A stretch of 64,000 nucleotides of DNA from Microbacterium sorbitolivorans (GTDB taxonomy: Bacteria > Actinomycetota > Actinomycetes > Actinomycetales > Microbacteriaceae), in assembly GCF_003327285.1 (NCBI RefSeq), contig NZ_KZ848478.1, positions 17,134-81,133 on the forward strand, given 5' to 3'. The translations under genes were made by a program, and so were the position numbers. Below the pieces are notes generated by a model that was not told the origin of the DNA, made no database searches, and saw only the letters and a list, made by a program, of their open reading frames with translations. Below, one piece after another: positions 53,027 through 62,248 of this stretch (positions are counted from its first letter, which is position 1; the number at the start of each line of letters is the position of its first letter).

Positions 53027-54304
53027 ATGAGACACGCCCTAGGCCTCGCGGTCGTGGGCACGGGGCTTGCCGCGTGCTCGAGCGATGGCCCCGAGCACAT
53101 CCGCTTCACCTTCAGCAAGCGTGAGGCGATCGACCTCATGACCGACATGGTGAACGAGTACAACGCGTCGCAAGACGACGTGGTCGTCGAGCTCGACACC
53201 TCGGGCGTCGACGTCGTCTCGGCGAGCTTCGTGCGCGGCAATCCGCCCGACATCATGCTCGCGAACTACAACTACGAGACGGCGCGCTTCGTGCAGCGGT
53301 GCGCCCTCACCGATTTGTCCGACACCGAGGCGGCCGCGGGCGTGCGCGATGACCTGCAGCCGATGATGGATCAGTACGGCACCTGCGAGGGACGCCAGAG
53401 CGCCCTGCCGTACTCGATCATGGCCGAGTCGGTCATCTACAACAAGACGATGTTCGCCGAGAATGGCGTCGAGGTGCCGACGACGTGGGACGAGCTGATC
53501 GCGGCCGCCGACAAGCTCCAGGCCGCCGGCGTCACGCCGTTTTACGCGACGCTCAAGGACGACTGGACGGTCGGCCAGGGCTGGTACGACTACTCGATCG
53601 GCGGATCCGTCGACGTGCTGCAGTTCTTCGACACGCTCGCCGCCGAGGGTACCGAGGTCGGCCCCGACTCGGAGGTCTCGTTCGAGAAGGACTTCGCGGA
53701 GCCGCTCGAGCGCATGACGACGCTCATCGACACCTACACGAACGCCGACGCCTCGAACCGCGCCTACAACGACGGCAACCGCGCGTTCGCGCTCGGCGAG
53801 GGCGCGATGTACCTGCAGGGCCCGTGGGCGTTCAGCGAGATCGCGAAGACCGACCCGGATCTCGACCTCGGCACCTTCCCGCTGCCGATGACGAACGACC
53901 CCGACGACCTGAAGGTGCGCATCAACGTCGACCTGGCCGCCATCATTCCCGAGGGCTCGAAGCACCAGGAGGCCGCGCGCGACTTCCTCGAGTACCTCTA
54001 CCAGCCCGAGAACATCGAGGCCTACAACGCCTCGCAGCTCGGCTTCGTGCCGCTCGACGGCGCCCCGAACCCCGACGACCCGCGCCTCGAGGGAATGATC
54101 GAATACTACGAGGCCGGCAAGACGTACCAGGGCCCGAGCGTGCTCGTGCCGAAGACGATCCCCGTGATGAACTACGCGCAGGGCATCGCCCTCGGCGGGG
54201 ATCCGAAGACCACGCTCCGCACCATGGACGCCGACTGGGCGCGGCTCGCGTTCCGCGCCCCGGCCCCCAGCTCAGCCGACGAGACGAAGGAGTCCGCAGA
54301 ATGA
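53027..54304 (+). CDS. Sugar-binding lipoprotein; 5' end replaced by the IS terminal repeat
   Basis: A 425-residue ABC binding protein (MalE-like family 1). The first four codons, ATG AGA CAC GCC, are the end of the IS; from CTAG on it is the original gene. The hybrid starts MRHALGLAVVGTGLAAC, still a short lipoprotein signal with one arginine and the lipidated C17. No ribosome site precedes this ATG, and the native promoter is 1 kb away across the IS. The mature protein (CSSDGPEHIRFTFS onward) looks intact. It is co-directional and overlapping with two permeases, and upstream of the GH13 glucosidase, so the substrate is probably an alpha-glucoside. Confidence 0.88.
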   Translation: MRHALGLAVVGTGLAACSSDGPEHIRFTFSKREAIDLMTDMVNEYNASQDDVVVELDTSGVDVVSASFVRGNPPDIMLANYNYETARFVQRCALTDLSDTEAAAGVRDDLQPMMDQYGTCEGRQSALPYSIMAESVIYNKTMFAENGVEVPTTWDELIAAADKLQAAGVTPFYATLKDDWTVGQGWYDYSIGGSVDVLQFFDTLAAEGTEVGPDSEVSFEKDFAEPLERMTTLIDTYTNADASNRAYNDGNRAFALGEGAMYLQGPWAFSEIAKTDPDLDLGTFPLPMTNDPDDLKVRINVDLAAIIPEGSKHQEAARDFLEYLYQPENIEAYNASQLGFVPLDGAPNPDDPRLEGMIEYYEAGKTYQGPSVLVPKTIPVMNYAQGIALGGDPKTTLRTMDADWARLAFRAPAPSSADETKESAE

Positions 54305-55227
54305 GCACGACCGAAACGATCGTCACCCCCGGCAAGGGCCCGCGTCACCGCGTGCTCGGCCGGGTGGCCAAGCGGCGCGTCGAGCCGATCTACTATGTCT
54401 TCCTCATCCCGACGCTGATCCTGTTCACGCTCGCGATCACGGTTCCGGCAATCACCGGCATCGTGTTCAGCTTCACCGACTCGATCGGCATCGGCACGTG
54501 GAGCTTCAACGGGCTCACGAACTACATCGCGATGATGAGCGACCCCGCGATCCTGCAGAGCTACCTGTTCACCTTCGGTTTCTCGATCGCGACGGTCATC
54601 GTCGTGAACGTCGTCGCGTTCCTTCTCGCGGTGGGCCTCACGGCGCGGATCCGCTTCCGCACGGCGCTGCGCACGATCTTCGTGATCCCGATGGTCATCT
54701 CGGGCATCATCATCGCGTACGTCTTCAACTTCCTCTTCTCGAACTCCGTTCCCGCGGTCGGTAACGCGTTCGGGATCGGGTGGCTGAAGGACAGCCTGCT
54801 GTCGAACCCGGATCTCGCTTGGGTCGCGATCGTCGCCGTGACGGCCTGGCAAGCGATCCCCGGCACCCTGCTGATCTACATCGCCGGGCTCCTCTCGGTT
54901 CCCGGTGACGTGTACGAGGCCGCCGACATCGACGGAGCGAATCGCTTCCAGCAGCTCACCCGCATCACCTTGCCGCTCGTCGCGGGCTACGTCGTGATCA
55001 ACATGATCCTCGGCTTCAAGAACTTCCTGAACGCCTACGACATCATCGTCGGCCTCACCAACGGCGGTCCCGGCACGGCGACGCGAAGCGTCGCGATGAC
55101 GATCATCGCGGGCTTTAACGGCGGCGACTACTCCTACCAGATGGCGAACGCGACGATCTTCTTCATCGTCGCCGTGATCATCTCGCTCCTCCAGCTCTCG
55201 CTGACCCGCGGAAGGAACACGTTCTGA
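54301..55227 (+). CDS. Carbohydrate ABC transporter permease, MalF type
   Basis: A 308-residue permease with six membrane spans and the EAA loop YEAADIDGANRFQQLTRITLP near 213-233. It starts at the ATG overlapping the binding-protein stop and overlaps the next permease by one base. There is no ATPase gene nearby. Confidence 0.93.
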   Translation: MSTTETIVTPGKGPRHRVLGRVAKRRVEPIYYVFLIPTLILFTLAITVPAITGIVFSFTDSIGIGTWSFNGLTNYIAMMSDPAILQSYLFTFGFSIATVIVVNVVAFLLAVGLTARIRFRTALRTIFVIPMVISGIIIAYVFNFLFSNSVPAVGNAFGIGWLKDSLLSNPDLAWVAIVAVTAWQAIPGTLLIYIAGLLSVPGDVYEAADIDGANRFQQLTRITLPLVAGYVVINMILGFKNFLNAYDIIVGLTNGGPGTATRSVAMTIIAGFNGGDYSYQMANATIFFIVAVIISLLQLSLTRGRNTF

Positions 55228-56138
55228 TGAGTACCCAGGCGATGCCTCACGAAGACGTGAACGCCACCCGCGCGCTCACGACGACGCGCCCCGGAAAGCG
55301 CGCGCCGCGGATCCGCATGGAGCGGGTCAACTGGACCACGACGATCATTCTGATCGCGTGCACTCTGACGGTGCTCGTGCCGCTGTATGTCACGGTGTCG
55401 ATGGCGTTCAAGTCGACGAACCAGGCCGTTGACGGCAAGGCCTTCGCGTGGCCCCAGCCGTTCAGCATCGAGGGCTTCGTGGAGGCGTGGCGGCTCACGG
55501 ACTTCCCCGTCGCCGCACTCATCTCGCTTCTCGTGACGGCCGGCACCGTCATTGCGACGATCCTGCTCGCCGCCTTCTCGTCGTACGCGATCGTGCGCAA
55601 CTGGGACCGCCGCGTGTTCCGTTGGTCGTTCTTCTACCTGCTCGCGGCCATGTTCGTGCCGTTCCCCGTCGTCGCGCTGCCGCAGATCCAGCTGACCGGC
55701 CGCCTGCACCTCGATAACCCCGGCGGCGTGATCATCCTCGCCACGATGTTCCAGCTGAGCTTCAGCGTTCTGCTCTTCACGGCGTTCCTGCGGTCGATCC
55801 CGCTCGAGCTCGAAGAAAGCGCCCGCATCGATGGTGCGTCGACGTGGCAGACCTTCTGGCGGATTATCTTCCCGCTCCTTGCCCCGATGAGCGCCACCGT
55901 CGGCATCTTCGCCTTCCTCTACGCGTGGAACGACTTCATGATGCCGTCGCTCATCATCTCGGATCCGACGTTGCAGACCCTCCCGGTCCGGCAGAACCTG
56001 TTCCAGAACCAGTTCAGCAACAACTACAACGTCTCGTTCGCGTCGTACCTCATGGCGATGGCCCCCGCGATTGTCGCCTACCTGTTCACCCAGCGCTGGG
56101 TGATCGCGGGCGTCACCCAGGGCGCCGTCAAGGGCTGA
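55227..56138 (+). CDS. Carbohydrate ABC transporter permease, MalG type
   Basis: A 303-residue permease with a basic cytoplasmic N-terminus (GKRAPRIRMERVNW), six spans and the EAA loop LEESARIDGASTWQTFWRIIFP near 192-213. It completes the importer whose binding protein carries the IS insertion. GH13 follows after 37 bases with an AAGGAG site. Confidence 0.93.
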   Translation: MSTQAMPHEDVNATRALTTTRPGKRAPRIRMERVNWTTTIILIACTLTVLVPLYVTVSMAFKSTNQAVDGKAFAWPQPFSIEGFVEAWRLTDFPVAALISLLVTAGTVIATILLAAFSSYAIVRNWDRRVFRWSFFYLLAAMFVPFPVVALPQIQLTGRLHLDNPGGVIILATMFQLSFSVLLFTAFLRSIPLELEESARIDGASTWQTFWRIIFPLLAPMSATVGIFAFLYAWNDFMMPSLIISDPTLQTLPVRQNLFQNQFSNNYNVSFASYLMAMAPAIVAYLFTQRWVIAGVTQGAVKG

Positions 56139-56175
56139 CACACCGAATCTACTCTCGTAAGGAGCCTCTGAATTT

Positions 56176-57822
56176 ATGACAGACCACAACACGGGCGAGT
56201 GGTGGCGCCAGGCCGCTGTTTACCAGATCTACCCCCGCAGCTTCGCCGATGCGAACGGCGATGGCGTCGGTGACATCCCGGGCATCGTCTCGCGCACCGA
56301 GTACCTCGCCGAGCTCGGCATCGACGCCGTCTGGCTGAGCCCGTTCTATCCGTCGGCGCTCGCCGACGGCGGATACGACGTCGCCGACTACCGCAATGTG
56401 GATCCGCGGCTCGGCACGCTCGACGACTTCGACCGCATGGTCGACGCGCTTCATACCCACGGGATCCGTGTCGTCGTCGACATCGTGCCGAACCACACCT
56501 CGGATCAGCACGAGTGGTTCCAGGAGGCGCTCGCCGCGGGGCGTGGATCCGCCGCCCGCGACCGCTACATCTTCCGCGAGGGCACCGGCCCTGACGGATC
56601 CCTGCCCCCGACCGACTGGGTATCGGTCTTCGGCGGATCCGCGTGGGAGCGGGTCGCCGACGGGCAGTGGTACTTCCATAACTTCGCGGTCGAGCAGCCC
56701 GACCTCAACTGGTCGAACCCCGAGGTGCGCGCCGACTTCCTGACGACGCTGCGTTTCTGGTCGGACCGCGGGGTCGACGGCTTCCGCATCGACGTCGCGC
56801 ACATGCTGACGAAGGACCTCTCGGAGCCGCTGCCGAGCCGCGCCGAGCTCGACGCGATGCCCCAAGACGGCGCGCATCCGCTGCTTGACCGCGACGACGT
56901 GCACGAGGTCTACGCCGAATGGCGCAAGGTCTTCAACTCGTACGACCCGCCCCGCACCGCCGTCGCAGAGGCGTGGGTGACCACGCCGGAGCGCCGCGCG
57001 AAGTATGCCTCGGCGACGAGCCTCGGCCAGGCCTTCAACTTCGACCTGCTCGAGGCCGACTTCGACGCGGTCTCGTTCCGCCGCATCATCGCCGACAACC
57101 TCGCGCAGGCGCAGGCAACCGGATCCTCGACGACCTGGGTGCTCTCGAACCACGACGTCACCCGCCACGCGACGCGCTACGGCCTCGCCCCGCTGAACGG
57201 CCGGGCCGAGAAACAGGGCGTGGAGTGGGTGCGCGCGGGCGGCCCCGCCGACCAGCTCGACCGCGAGACGGGCCTCCGCCGCGCGCACGCTGCGACGATG
57301 CTCCTCCTCGGCCTCCCCGGCAGTACCTACCTGTACCAGGGTGAGGAGCTCGGCCTGCATGAGGTCGCCGAGATCGCCGACGATGAGCGTCAGGATCCGG
57401 CGTTCTTCCGGGGCGGCGAGGTCGACGGCCTCGGCCGCGACGGCTGCCGCGTGCCGCTGCCGTGGACAGCCGAGGGTGAATCGTTCGGCTTCGGCGCGGG
57501 CGGCGCCCACCTGCCGCAGCCCGCGTGGTTCGCGAGCTCGGCGGTCGAGGTCGAGGCGGCGGATCCGTCGTCGACGCTCTCTCTCTACCGTCGCGCGCTC
57601 GGGCTGCGCCGCGAGTTGCAGACGGGTGAGACCCTCGAGTGGATCGAGACCGGCCGCGACGACGTGCTGCGCTTCCGTCGGCCGAACGGGTGGGAGGTCG
57701 TGGCGAACTTCGGCAGGGATCCGTTCGATCTCGGATCCGGCGCGGACCGGATCGTGCTCGGCTCGGCGCCCGGCGGCCGCCTGCCCGGCGAGACCACGGT
57801 GTGGATCGCGCCTGAGGCCTGA
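56176..57822 (+). CDS. GH13 alpha-glucosidase
   Basis: A 548-residue retaining glycosidase of the oligo-1,6-/alpha-glucosidase branch, cytoplasmic (no signal). The calcium loop DANGDGVGD is at 25-33, region I DIVPNHTS at 102-109, nucleophile D206 in GFRIDVAH, acid/base E265 in AVAEAWV, and stabiliser pair H326-D327 in LSNHDVTR. It would split imported sucrose-type, maltose-type or related alpha-glucosides. It ends an operon that should respond to the ROK repressor but is now cut from the native promoter by the IS. Confidence 0.93.
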   Translation: MTDHNTGEWWRQAAVYQIYPRSFADANGDGVGDIPGIVSRTEYLAELGIDAVWLSPFYPSALADGGYDVADYRNVDPRLGTLDDFDRMVDALHTHGIRVVVDIVPNHTSDQHEWFQEALAAGRGSAARDRYIFREGTGPDGSLPPTDWVSVFGGSAWERVADGQWYFHNFAVEQPDLNWSNPEVRADFLTTLRFWSDRGVDGFRIDVAHMLTKDLSEPLPSRAELDAMPQDGAHPLLDRDDVHEVYAEWRKVFNSYDPPRTAVAEAWVTTPERRAKYASATSLGQAFNFDLLEADFDAVSFRRIIADNLAQAQATGSSTTWVLSNHDVTRHATRYGLAPLNGRAEKQGVEWVRAGGPADQLDRETGLRRAHAATMLLLGLPGSTYLYQGEELGLHEVAEIADDERQDPAFFRGGEVDGLGRDGCRVPLPWTAEGESFGFGAGGAHLPQPAWFASSAVEVEAADPSSTLSLYRRALGLRRELQTGETLEWIETGRDDVLRFRRPNGWEVVANFGRDPFDLGSGADRIVLGSAPGGRLPGETTVWIAPEA

Positions 57823-57830
57823 CCGGAAAT

Positions 57831-57862
57831 AGGTCCCTCCCCGAGCGGGGAGGGACCTTTTC
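57831..57862. terminator. Bidirectional terminator after the GH13 gene
   Basis: AGGTCCCTCCCC pairs perfectly with GGGGAGGGACCT across a GAGC loop, followed by TTTTCGC; it also serves the convergent LacI gene. Confidence 0.92.
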
Positions 57863-57865
57863 GCT

Positions 57866-58891
57866 TTACAGGCGCCGGATCGACTCGCGCTCGATGAGTG
57901 GCATGGGCACGAGCTCGTGGCAGAGCTCGCGCGCGCCCAGTACCATCTCGGCGCCGATCGCGCCGATCTCGGGGTAGGGCAGCCGCGCCGTTGTGAGGCC
58001 GGGGCGCATGTAGCTCGCGAGCACCTCGTCGTCGAACGAGATGAGCGAGACGTCGTCGGGGATCCGGAGCCCGCGCTCGGAGAGCACCTGCGCGGTTCCG
58101 AAGGCGACCGCGTCGTTCGCGGCGAGGATCGCGGTGAGATCCGGGCGCCGGTCGAGCATGCGCCGCGCCGCGTCGTAGCCGAACTGCGGGTTCCAATCTT
58201 CGATCTCGACGCGCTCGGGCGCGAGGCCCGCCTCGGCGAAGGCCTCGGCGATGCCGGCGAAGCGCAGGCCGATCGTCGCGCTGCGTCGCGGGTTCGTCAG
58301 GACGTCGTCGGGCAGGTCGCCGATCATGCCGATGCGGCGGTGGCCGGCCTCGATCAGGCGCCGCGCGACGGCATAGCCCGCGGCGTGCTCGTCGGGCAGA
58401 ACGCTCGGGTGATCGGCGGATGAACGCCCATTCACGATCACCACGGGAACCTTGATGTCGGTCTCGGGCAGGTCGATCATGCGCGCGCCCAACAGGCCGA
58501 TGAGGATGCCGTCGACGCGGTGGTCGATCATCGTCTCGAACGCCTCGGCGAGCGCGCCCTCCTCGCCGTTCGTCTCGGAAATCAGCACGGTGTGGTCGTG
58601 CGCCTTGGCTACTCCGAGCGCGCCGCCGAGCAGGTCGGAGGCCTCGCGCGTCAGCGTGACCCGGTCCGAGATGAACCCGATGGCGCGGGTGCGCCCGCGC
58701 CGCAGTGCGAGGGCAGCGGGGTTTGGGCGGTAGTTGAGCTCGGCGGCGGCGCGGCGCACGCGCTCGAAGGCGTCGGCCGAGAGGCGGGAGCCCGGGCGGT
58801 TGTTGAGGATCATGCTGACGGCGGCCTTCGAGACGCCCGCGCGCTCGGCAACATCTGCCAGCGTGGTGCGGCGGCCAGCTTGTGGCGACAT
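57866..58891 (-). CDS. LacI-family transcriptional repressor
   Basis: A 341-residue LacI-type regulator: DNA-binding head TLADVAERAGVSKAAVSMILN with the hinge sequence ELNYRPNPAALALRRGRT, then a periplasmic-binding-like sensor domain. It is divergent from a fructan-type ABC/GH32 operon, with two identical-arm operators between. It probably binds fructose or a fructoside released by the operon's hydrolase. Confidence 0.92.
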   Translation of the reverse strand: MSPQAGRRTTLADVAERAGVSKAAVSMILNNRPGSRLSADAFERVRRAAAELNYRPNPAALALRRGRTRAIGFISDRVTLTREASDLLGGALGVAKAHDHTVLISETNGEEGALAEAFETMIDHRVDGILIGLLGARMIDLPETDIKVPVVIVNGRSSADHPSVLPDEHAAGYAVARRLIEAGHRRIGMIGDLPDDVLTNPRRSATIGLRFAGIAEAFAEAGLAPERVEIEDWNPQFGYDAARRMLDRRPDLTAILAANDAVAFGTAQVLSERGLRIPDDVSLISFDDEVLASYMRPGLTTARLPYPEIGAIGAEMVLGARELCHELVPMPLIERESIRRL

Positions 58892-58914
58892 GATCCCCCT
58901 CGATCCGGTCCGGT

Positions 58915-58930
58915 GCTGAATTGGTTCAGC
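58915..58930. promoter_or_regulatory. LacI-family operator O1
   Basis: GCTGAATTGGTTCAGC: six-base arms GCTGAA/TTCAGC around four bases, located 24 bases upstream of the lacI-type start. The same arms recur in O2. Confidence 0.8.
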
Positions 58931-58970
58931 GCTCTTCCCATCCTCGTCGATTTCATGCTACTTTGCCATT

Positions 58971-58986
58971 GCTGAATCCGTTCAGC
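58971..58986. promoter_or_regulatory. LacI-family operator O2
   Basis: GCTGAATCCGTTCAGC with arms identical to O1, 56 bases away centre to centre and 56 bases before the binding-protein start. Two sites allow looping or separate control of the divergent genes. Confidence 0.8.
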
Positions 58987-59041
58987 ACTTTTGGCGGTCG
59001 GGCACAGGGGCCCGGCCGAGGCAACGAATCGGAGCAACATC

Positions 59042-60427
59042 GTGGTTGAACTGAGCCGGAGGGCGGCGCTCGCCCTCCTGGGCATCGGCGCCGTCGGCAC
59101 GGCGCTCTCGTGGCCGCGGCTGACGGGATCCGACATCCCCGGCCGTCGCGACGACGCCCTCACCGTCGCGCTCTTCGGAACGCAGCAGGACGCCGACGCG
59201 CGCCGCTCGCTCGTCGAGGGTTTCCAGCGGATCCATCCCGACATCAAGGTGCGCATCGTCGCGATCCAGGGGCAGGACTGGAGCAACTTCTTCGCGAAAA
59301 TCCTCACGATGGTCGCGGCCGGCAACCCGCCGGACGTCGTCTCGGTCGCGACCGAAGGCACGCAGCTCTTCGCCGAGCGCCTGGCGTACCCGATCGACGA
59401 GTTTGTGACGCGCGACGCGGCCGAGCTGCAGGAGTACTTCTCCGACGTGCACCCGTCGCTCATCGAGTCGTTCATGTACCAGGGCAGCCTCTTCCAGCTG
59501 CCTGACAACTTCAACGCCGCAAACGTGTACTACAACACCTCGGCGTTCGAGCGCGCGGGCATCGAGCGGCCGGCCGATAACTGGACGGTCGACGACTTCC
59601 TCCGCATCGGCCGCACGATGCGCGACAAGTCGGAGGGCAACTTCCTCTCGTACTTCTGGAACAACCGCCTCTGGGGCGGCGTCGTGCCGTGGCTGTACAT
59701 CAACGACACGAGCTTCCTCACGGAGGAGAAGTCGACCGGCGGCGACTGGCTGTGGAACAAGTTCTACCCGGGACAGCCGACCCGCAGCGGCGGCTTCCTC
59801 TGGCAAAACGCCGACGTGCTGAACGACCGCGCTGTCGAGAGCTTCGAGCTGCTGCAGCAGATGGTGGAGGAGGGCATCGCCGCGAACCCTGCGCAGGGCG
59901 GCGGCAACGAGCTCGTCTCGCTCTTCTCCCGCGGATCCGTCGGAATGACCCCCGCGGGCGGGTTCTGGGTTCAGGGGCTCGCCGATGCGGGCTTCGCGAA
60001 CGACGAGTACGACGTGACCTACTTCCCGAAGATGCGCGGCCAGCGCCACCAGTTCGGCGCCGGCGGCAACGCCATCATGCGCACCTCGGAGCGCAAGGAC
60101 GAGGCCTGGGAGTGGCTCAAGTACTGCATCAGCGTCGAGGGCATGTCGCTGGCACACACGAAGCCCGACTCGTCGCTGCCGCGCCGCTCGCTCAACACCG
60201 AGCTGTACGGGGCGGGCGTCGGCCCGAAGCACTGGAACGTCTTCTACGACACCCTCGAGAAGTTCCCCGACACCGCGCCGATGCCGGCCCCGCCGCAGCA
60301 GGCGGCCGTCGAGTCGGCCCTCATCAAGAACGTCACCGCCGCCATCACGAACGGGCCGAACGGTGTGCGCCGCGGGCTCGAGACGATGCAGCGCGACCTC
60401 GAACTGGCGTTGAAGGGAAACTCATGA
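59042..60427 (+). CDS. Carbohydrate-binding protein with Tat-like, Cys-less signal
   Basis: A 461-residue family 1 binding protein. Start is GTG at 59042 after GGAGCAACATC. The N-terminus VELSRRAALALLGIG has the twin arginine of Tat signals, but no lipobox cysteine follows the hydrophobic stretch (GTALSWPRL), unlike the two other binding proteins here. It may stay anchored by an uncleaved helix. Features such as LPDNFNAANVYYN and NNRLWGG are typical of sugar binders. First gene of the LacI-controlled operon; overlaps the permease by ATGA. Confidence 0.88.
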   Translation: MVELSRRAALALLGIGAVGTALSWPRLTGSDIPGRRDDALTVALFGTQQDADARRSLVEGFQRIHPDIKVRIVAIQGQDWSNFFAKILTMVAAGNPPDVVSVATEGTQLFAERLAYPIDEFVTRDAAELQEYFSDVHPSLIESFMYQGSLFQLPDNFNAANVYYNTSAFERAGIERPADNWTVDDFLRIGRTMRDKSEGNFLSYFWNNRLWGGVVPWLYINDTSFLTEEKSTGGDWLWNKFYPGQPTRSGGFLWQNADVLNDRAVESFELLQQMVEEGIAANPAQGGGNELVSLFSRGSVGMTPAGGFWVQGLADAGFANDEYDVTYFPKMRGQRHQFGAGGNAIMRTSERKDEAWEWLKYCISVEGMSLAHTKPDSSLPRRSLNTELYGAGVGPKHWNVFYDTLEKFPDTAPMPAPPQQAAVESALIKNVTAAITNGPNGVRRGLETMQRDLELALKGNS

Positions 60428-61377
60428 GTGCCACCGCGCCCAACAGCACCCGCGTCGTCGTCCTGCCGAAGGGCACGGATCCGGCCGCGCACGCCCGGCG
60501 CTCGCGCCGCAGCAGCCGCCTGCTCATCTGGGTGTTTCTCGCGCCGACCCTGATCGGGCTCGGCCTGTTCAACTTCGTGCCGATCCTCGGATCCCTGCTC
60601 CTCGCCTTCTTCCGCTGGGACGTCATCGAGGCCCCCGAGTTCGTGGGGCTCGATAACTTCGCCGAGCTGGCGATGGATCCGACGGTGCGGATCTCGTTCC
60701 TCAACACGATCGGCTTCGTGATCGTCGCGGTGTGCCTGCAGCTCGCCGTCGCGCTGTTCCTCGCCGTGCTGGTGCAGTCGGCGATGCCGAACTGGCTACG
60801 CACCGTCTTCCGCTCGGCGCTGTTCTTCCCGCTCGTGCTGTCGGCGGCCTCGGTGTCGCTGATCATGGCCTACCTGTTCAACCAGGAGTTCGGCCTCGTC
60901 AACGAGATGCTCGGCTGGATCGGCGTCTCGAAGATCGGCTGGCTGACGACCGGCTTCGGCGCCAAGATCGTCGTGCTGCTCGTCTACGTATGGCAGAACT
61001 TCGGCTTCACCTTCCTGATCTTCCTCGGCGGCGTCTCCGCGATTCCGCGCGAGGTGTACGAGGCGTCGTCGCTCGACGGCGCGACCGGGTGGCGCCAGTT
61101 CCGCATGATCACGCTGCCGCTCGTCAGTCCGACGACCCTCGTGGCGTCGGTCATGGCGATCATCAACGCGCTGCAGATCTTCGACCAGCCGTTCGTGCTC
61201 ACGCGCGGCGGCCCCGGCGACTCCACGCGCACGGCCGTCATGGTGATCTACGAATCGGCCTTCCAGAATCTCGAGTTCGGCCTCGCGTCGGCGATCGGGA
61301 TCGTGCTGACGGTGCTCATCATCCTGGTGACGCTCGTGCAGTTCCAGCTCAGCAAGCGCTTCGTGTTCTACGGATGA
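60424..61377 (+). CDS. Carbohydrate ABC transporter permease, MalF type
   Basis: A 317-residue permease: cytoplasmic basic N-terminus (HARRSRRSSR), six spans, and EAA loop YEASSLDGATGWRQFRMITLP near 220. Coupled to the binding-protein gene by an overlapping start and followed directly by the second permease. Confidence 0.93.
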   Translation: MSATAPNSTRVVVLPKGTDPAAHARRSRRSSRLLIWVFLAPTLIGLGLFNFVPILGSLLLAFFRWDVIEAPEFVGLDNFAELAMDPTVRISFLNTIGFVIVAVCLQLAVALFLAVLVQSAMPNWLRTVFRSALFFPLVLSAASVSLIMAYLFNQEFGLVNEMLGWIGVSKIGWLTTGFGAKIVVLLVYVWQNFGFTFLIFLGGVSAIPREVYEASSLDGATGWRQFRMITLPLVSPTTLVASVMAIINALQIFDQPFVLTRGGPGDSTRTAVMVIYESAFQNLEFGLASAIGIVLTVLIILVTLVQFQLSKRFVFYG

Positions 61378-61385
61378 GGTCGACG

Positions 61386-62219
61386 ATGTCCATCACCACA
61401 GCGGAACCCCGCACGCCCCGGCTGCGCCTCGCGGCCGTCGGAAAGTTCACCGTCCTCGGCATCGCCGCGTTCTTCACGATCGCGCCCGTCGTCTGGACCC
61501 TCTACACGGCCCTCACCCCGACCGATATCGACACGCAGCAGCGCTCGTTGGGCTTCGCGGCCTTCGCCGATGTCTTCACCCAGATCCCCGTCTGGCTCTA
61601 CACGTGGAACAGCGCCCTCGTGACGCTGCTGATCGCGGCCGCACAGATGCTCTCGTCGGCCATGGCCGGATACGTCTTCGCGCGCTTCGAGTTCCGCGGC
61701 AAGAAGTGGATCTTCGCCCTGATCCTCGCCACCATGATGGTGCCGATGCAGGTGACGATCGTGCCGGTCTTCATGCTCATCCGCGGCATGGGGCTCGCCG
61801 ACACGCTTCTCGCGCTCATCGTCCCGATGATCCCGACGGCGTTCGGAACCTTCCTCATGCGCCAGTACTTCATGGGGCTTCCGGATGAGCTGGCCGAGGC
61901 CGCCGAGATCGACGGCGCCGGGCCGTGGCGCGTGTTCTTCAGCGTCTACCTGCCGCTCGCGGGGCCGAGCCTCGCGATCGTCGGCATCCTCGCGTTCAAC
62001 TTCCACTGGAACGAGTTCTTCCGGCCGCTGATCCTCACGATCAGCGAGCAGAACTTCACGCTGCCGCTCGGCCTCGTCACGCTCCAGGGCAACCTCGGCA
62101 CCGGATCCGTCGCGACGGTGCTCGCGGGTGTCGTGCTCTCGATGATCCCCGCCGTGCTCGTCTTCGTCTTCGGGCAGAAGCCGCTGCGCGAGGGCCTCGC
62201 CGCCGGAATCGGCAAATGA
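61386..62219 (+). CDS. Carbohydrate ABC transporter permease, MalG type
   Basis: A 277-residue permease with six spans and EAA loop LAEAAEIDGAGPWRVFFSVYLP near 170-190. The ATG at 61386 has GAGG six bases upstream; an alternative ATG at 61374 overlaps the previous stop and would add four residues. No ATPase gene in the operon. Confidence 0.92.
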   Translation: MSITTAEPRTPRLRLAAVGKFTVLGIAAFFTIAPVVWTLYTALTPTDIDTQQRSLGFAAFADVFTQIPVWLYTWNSALVTLLIAAAQMLSSAMAGYVFARFEFRGKKWIFALILATMMVPMQVTIVPVFMLIRGMGLADTLLALIVPMIPTAFGTFLMRQYFMGLPDELAEAAEIDGAGPWRVFFSVYLPLAGPSLAIVGILAFNFHWNEFFRPLILTISEQNFTLPLGLVTLQGNLGTGSVATVLAGVVLSMIPAVLVFVFGQKPLREGLAAGIGK

Positions 62220-62248
62220 CCTCCTCCACGAAAGGATCCGCTGCAATC

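Larger units (their letters stand above)
52099..53038 (-). mobile_element. IS5-family insertion sequence, 940 bp
   Basis: Terminal inverted repeats GGCGTGTCTCATAAA (left) and its exact complement (right) bound 940 bases carrying a two-frame transposase on the minus strand. Flanking CTAG at 52095-52098 and 53039-53042 is a 4-bp target duplication, matching the YTAR preference of the IS5 group. It interrupts the signal-peptide region of a binding-protein gene. Identical terminal repeats and an exact duplication point to recent insertion. Confidence 0.95.
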
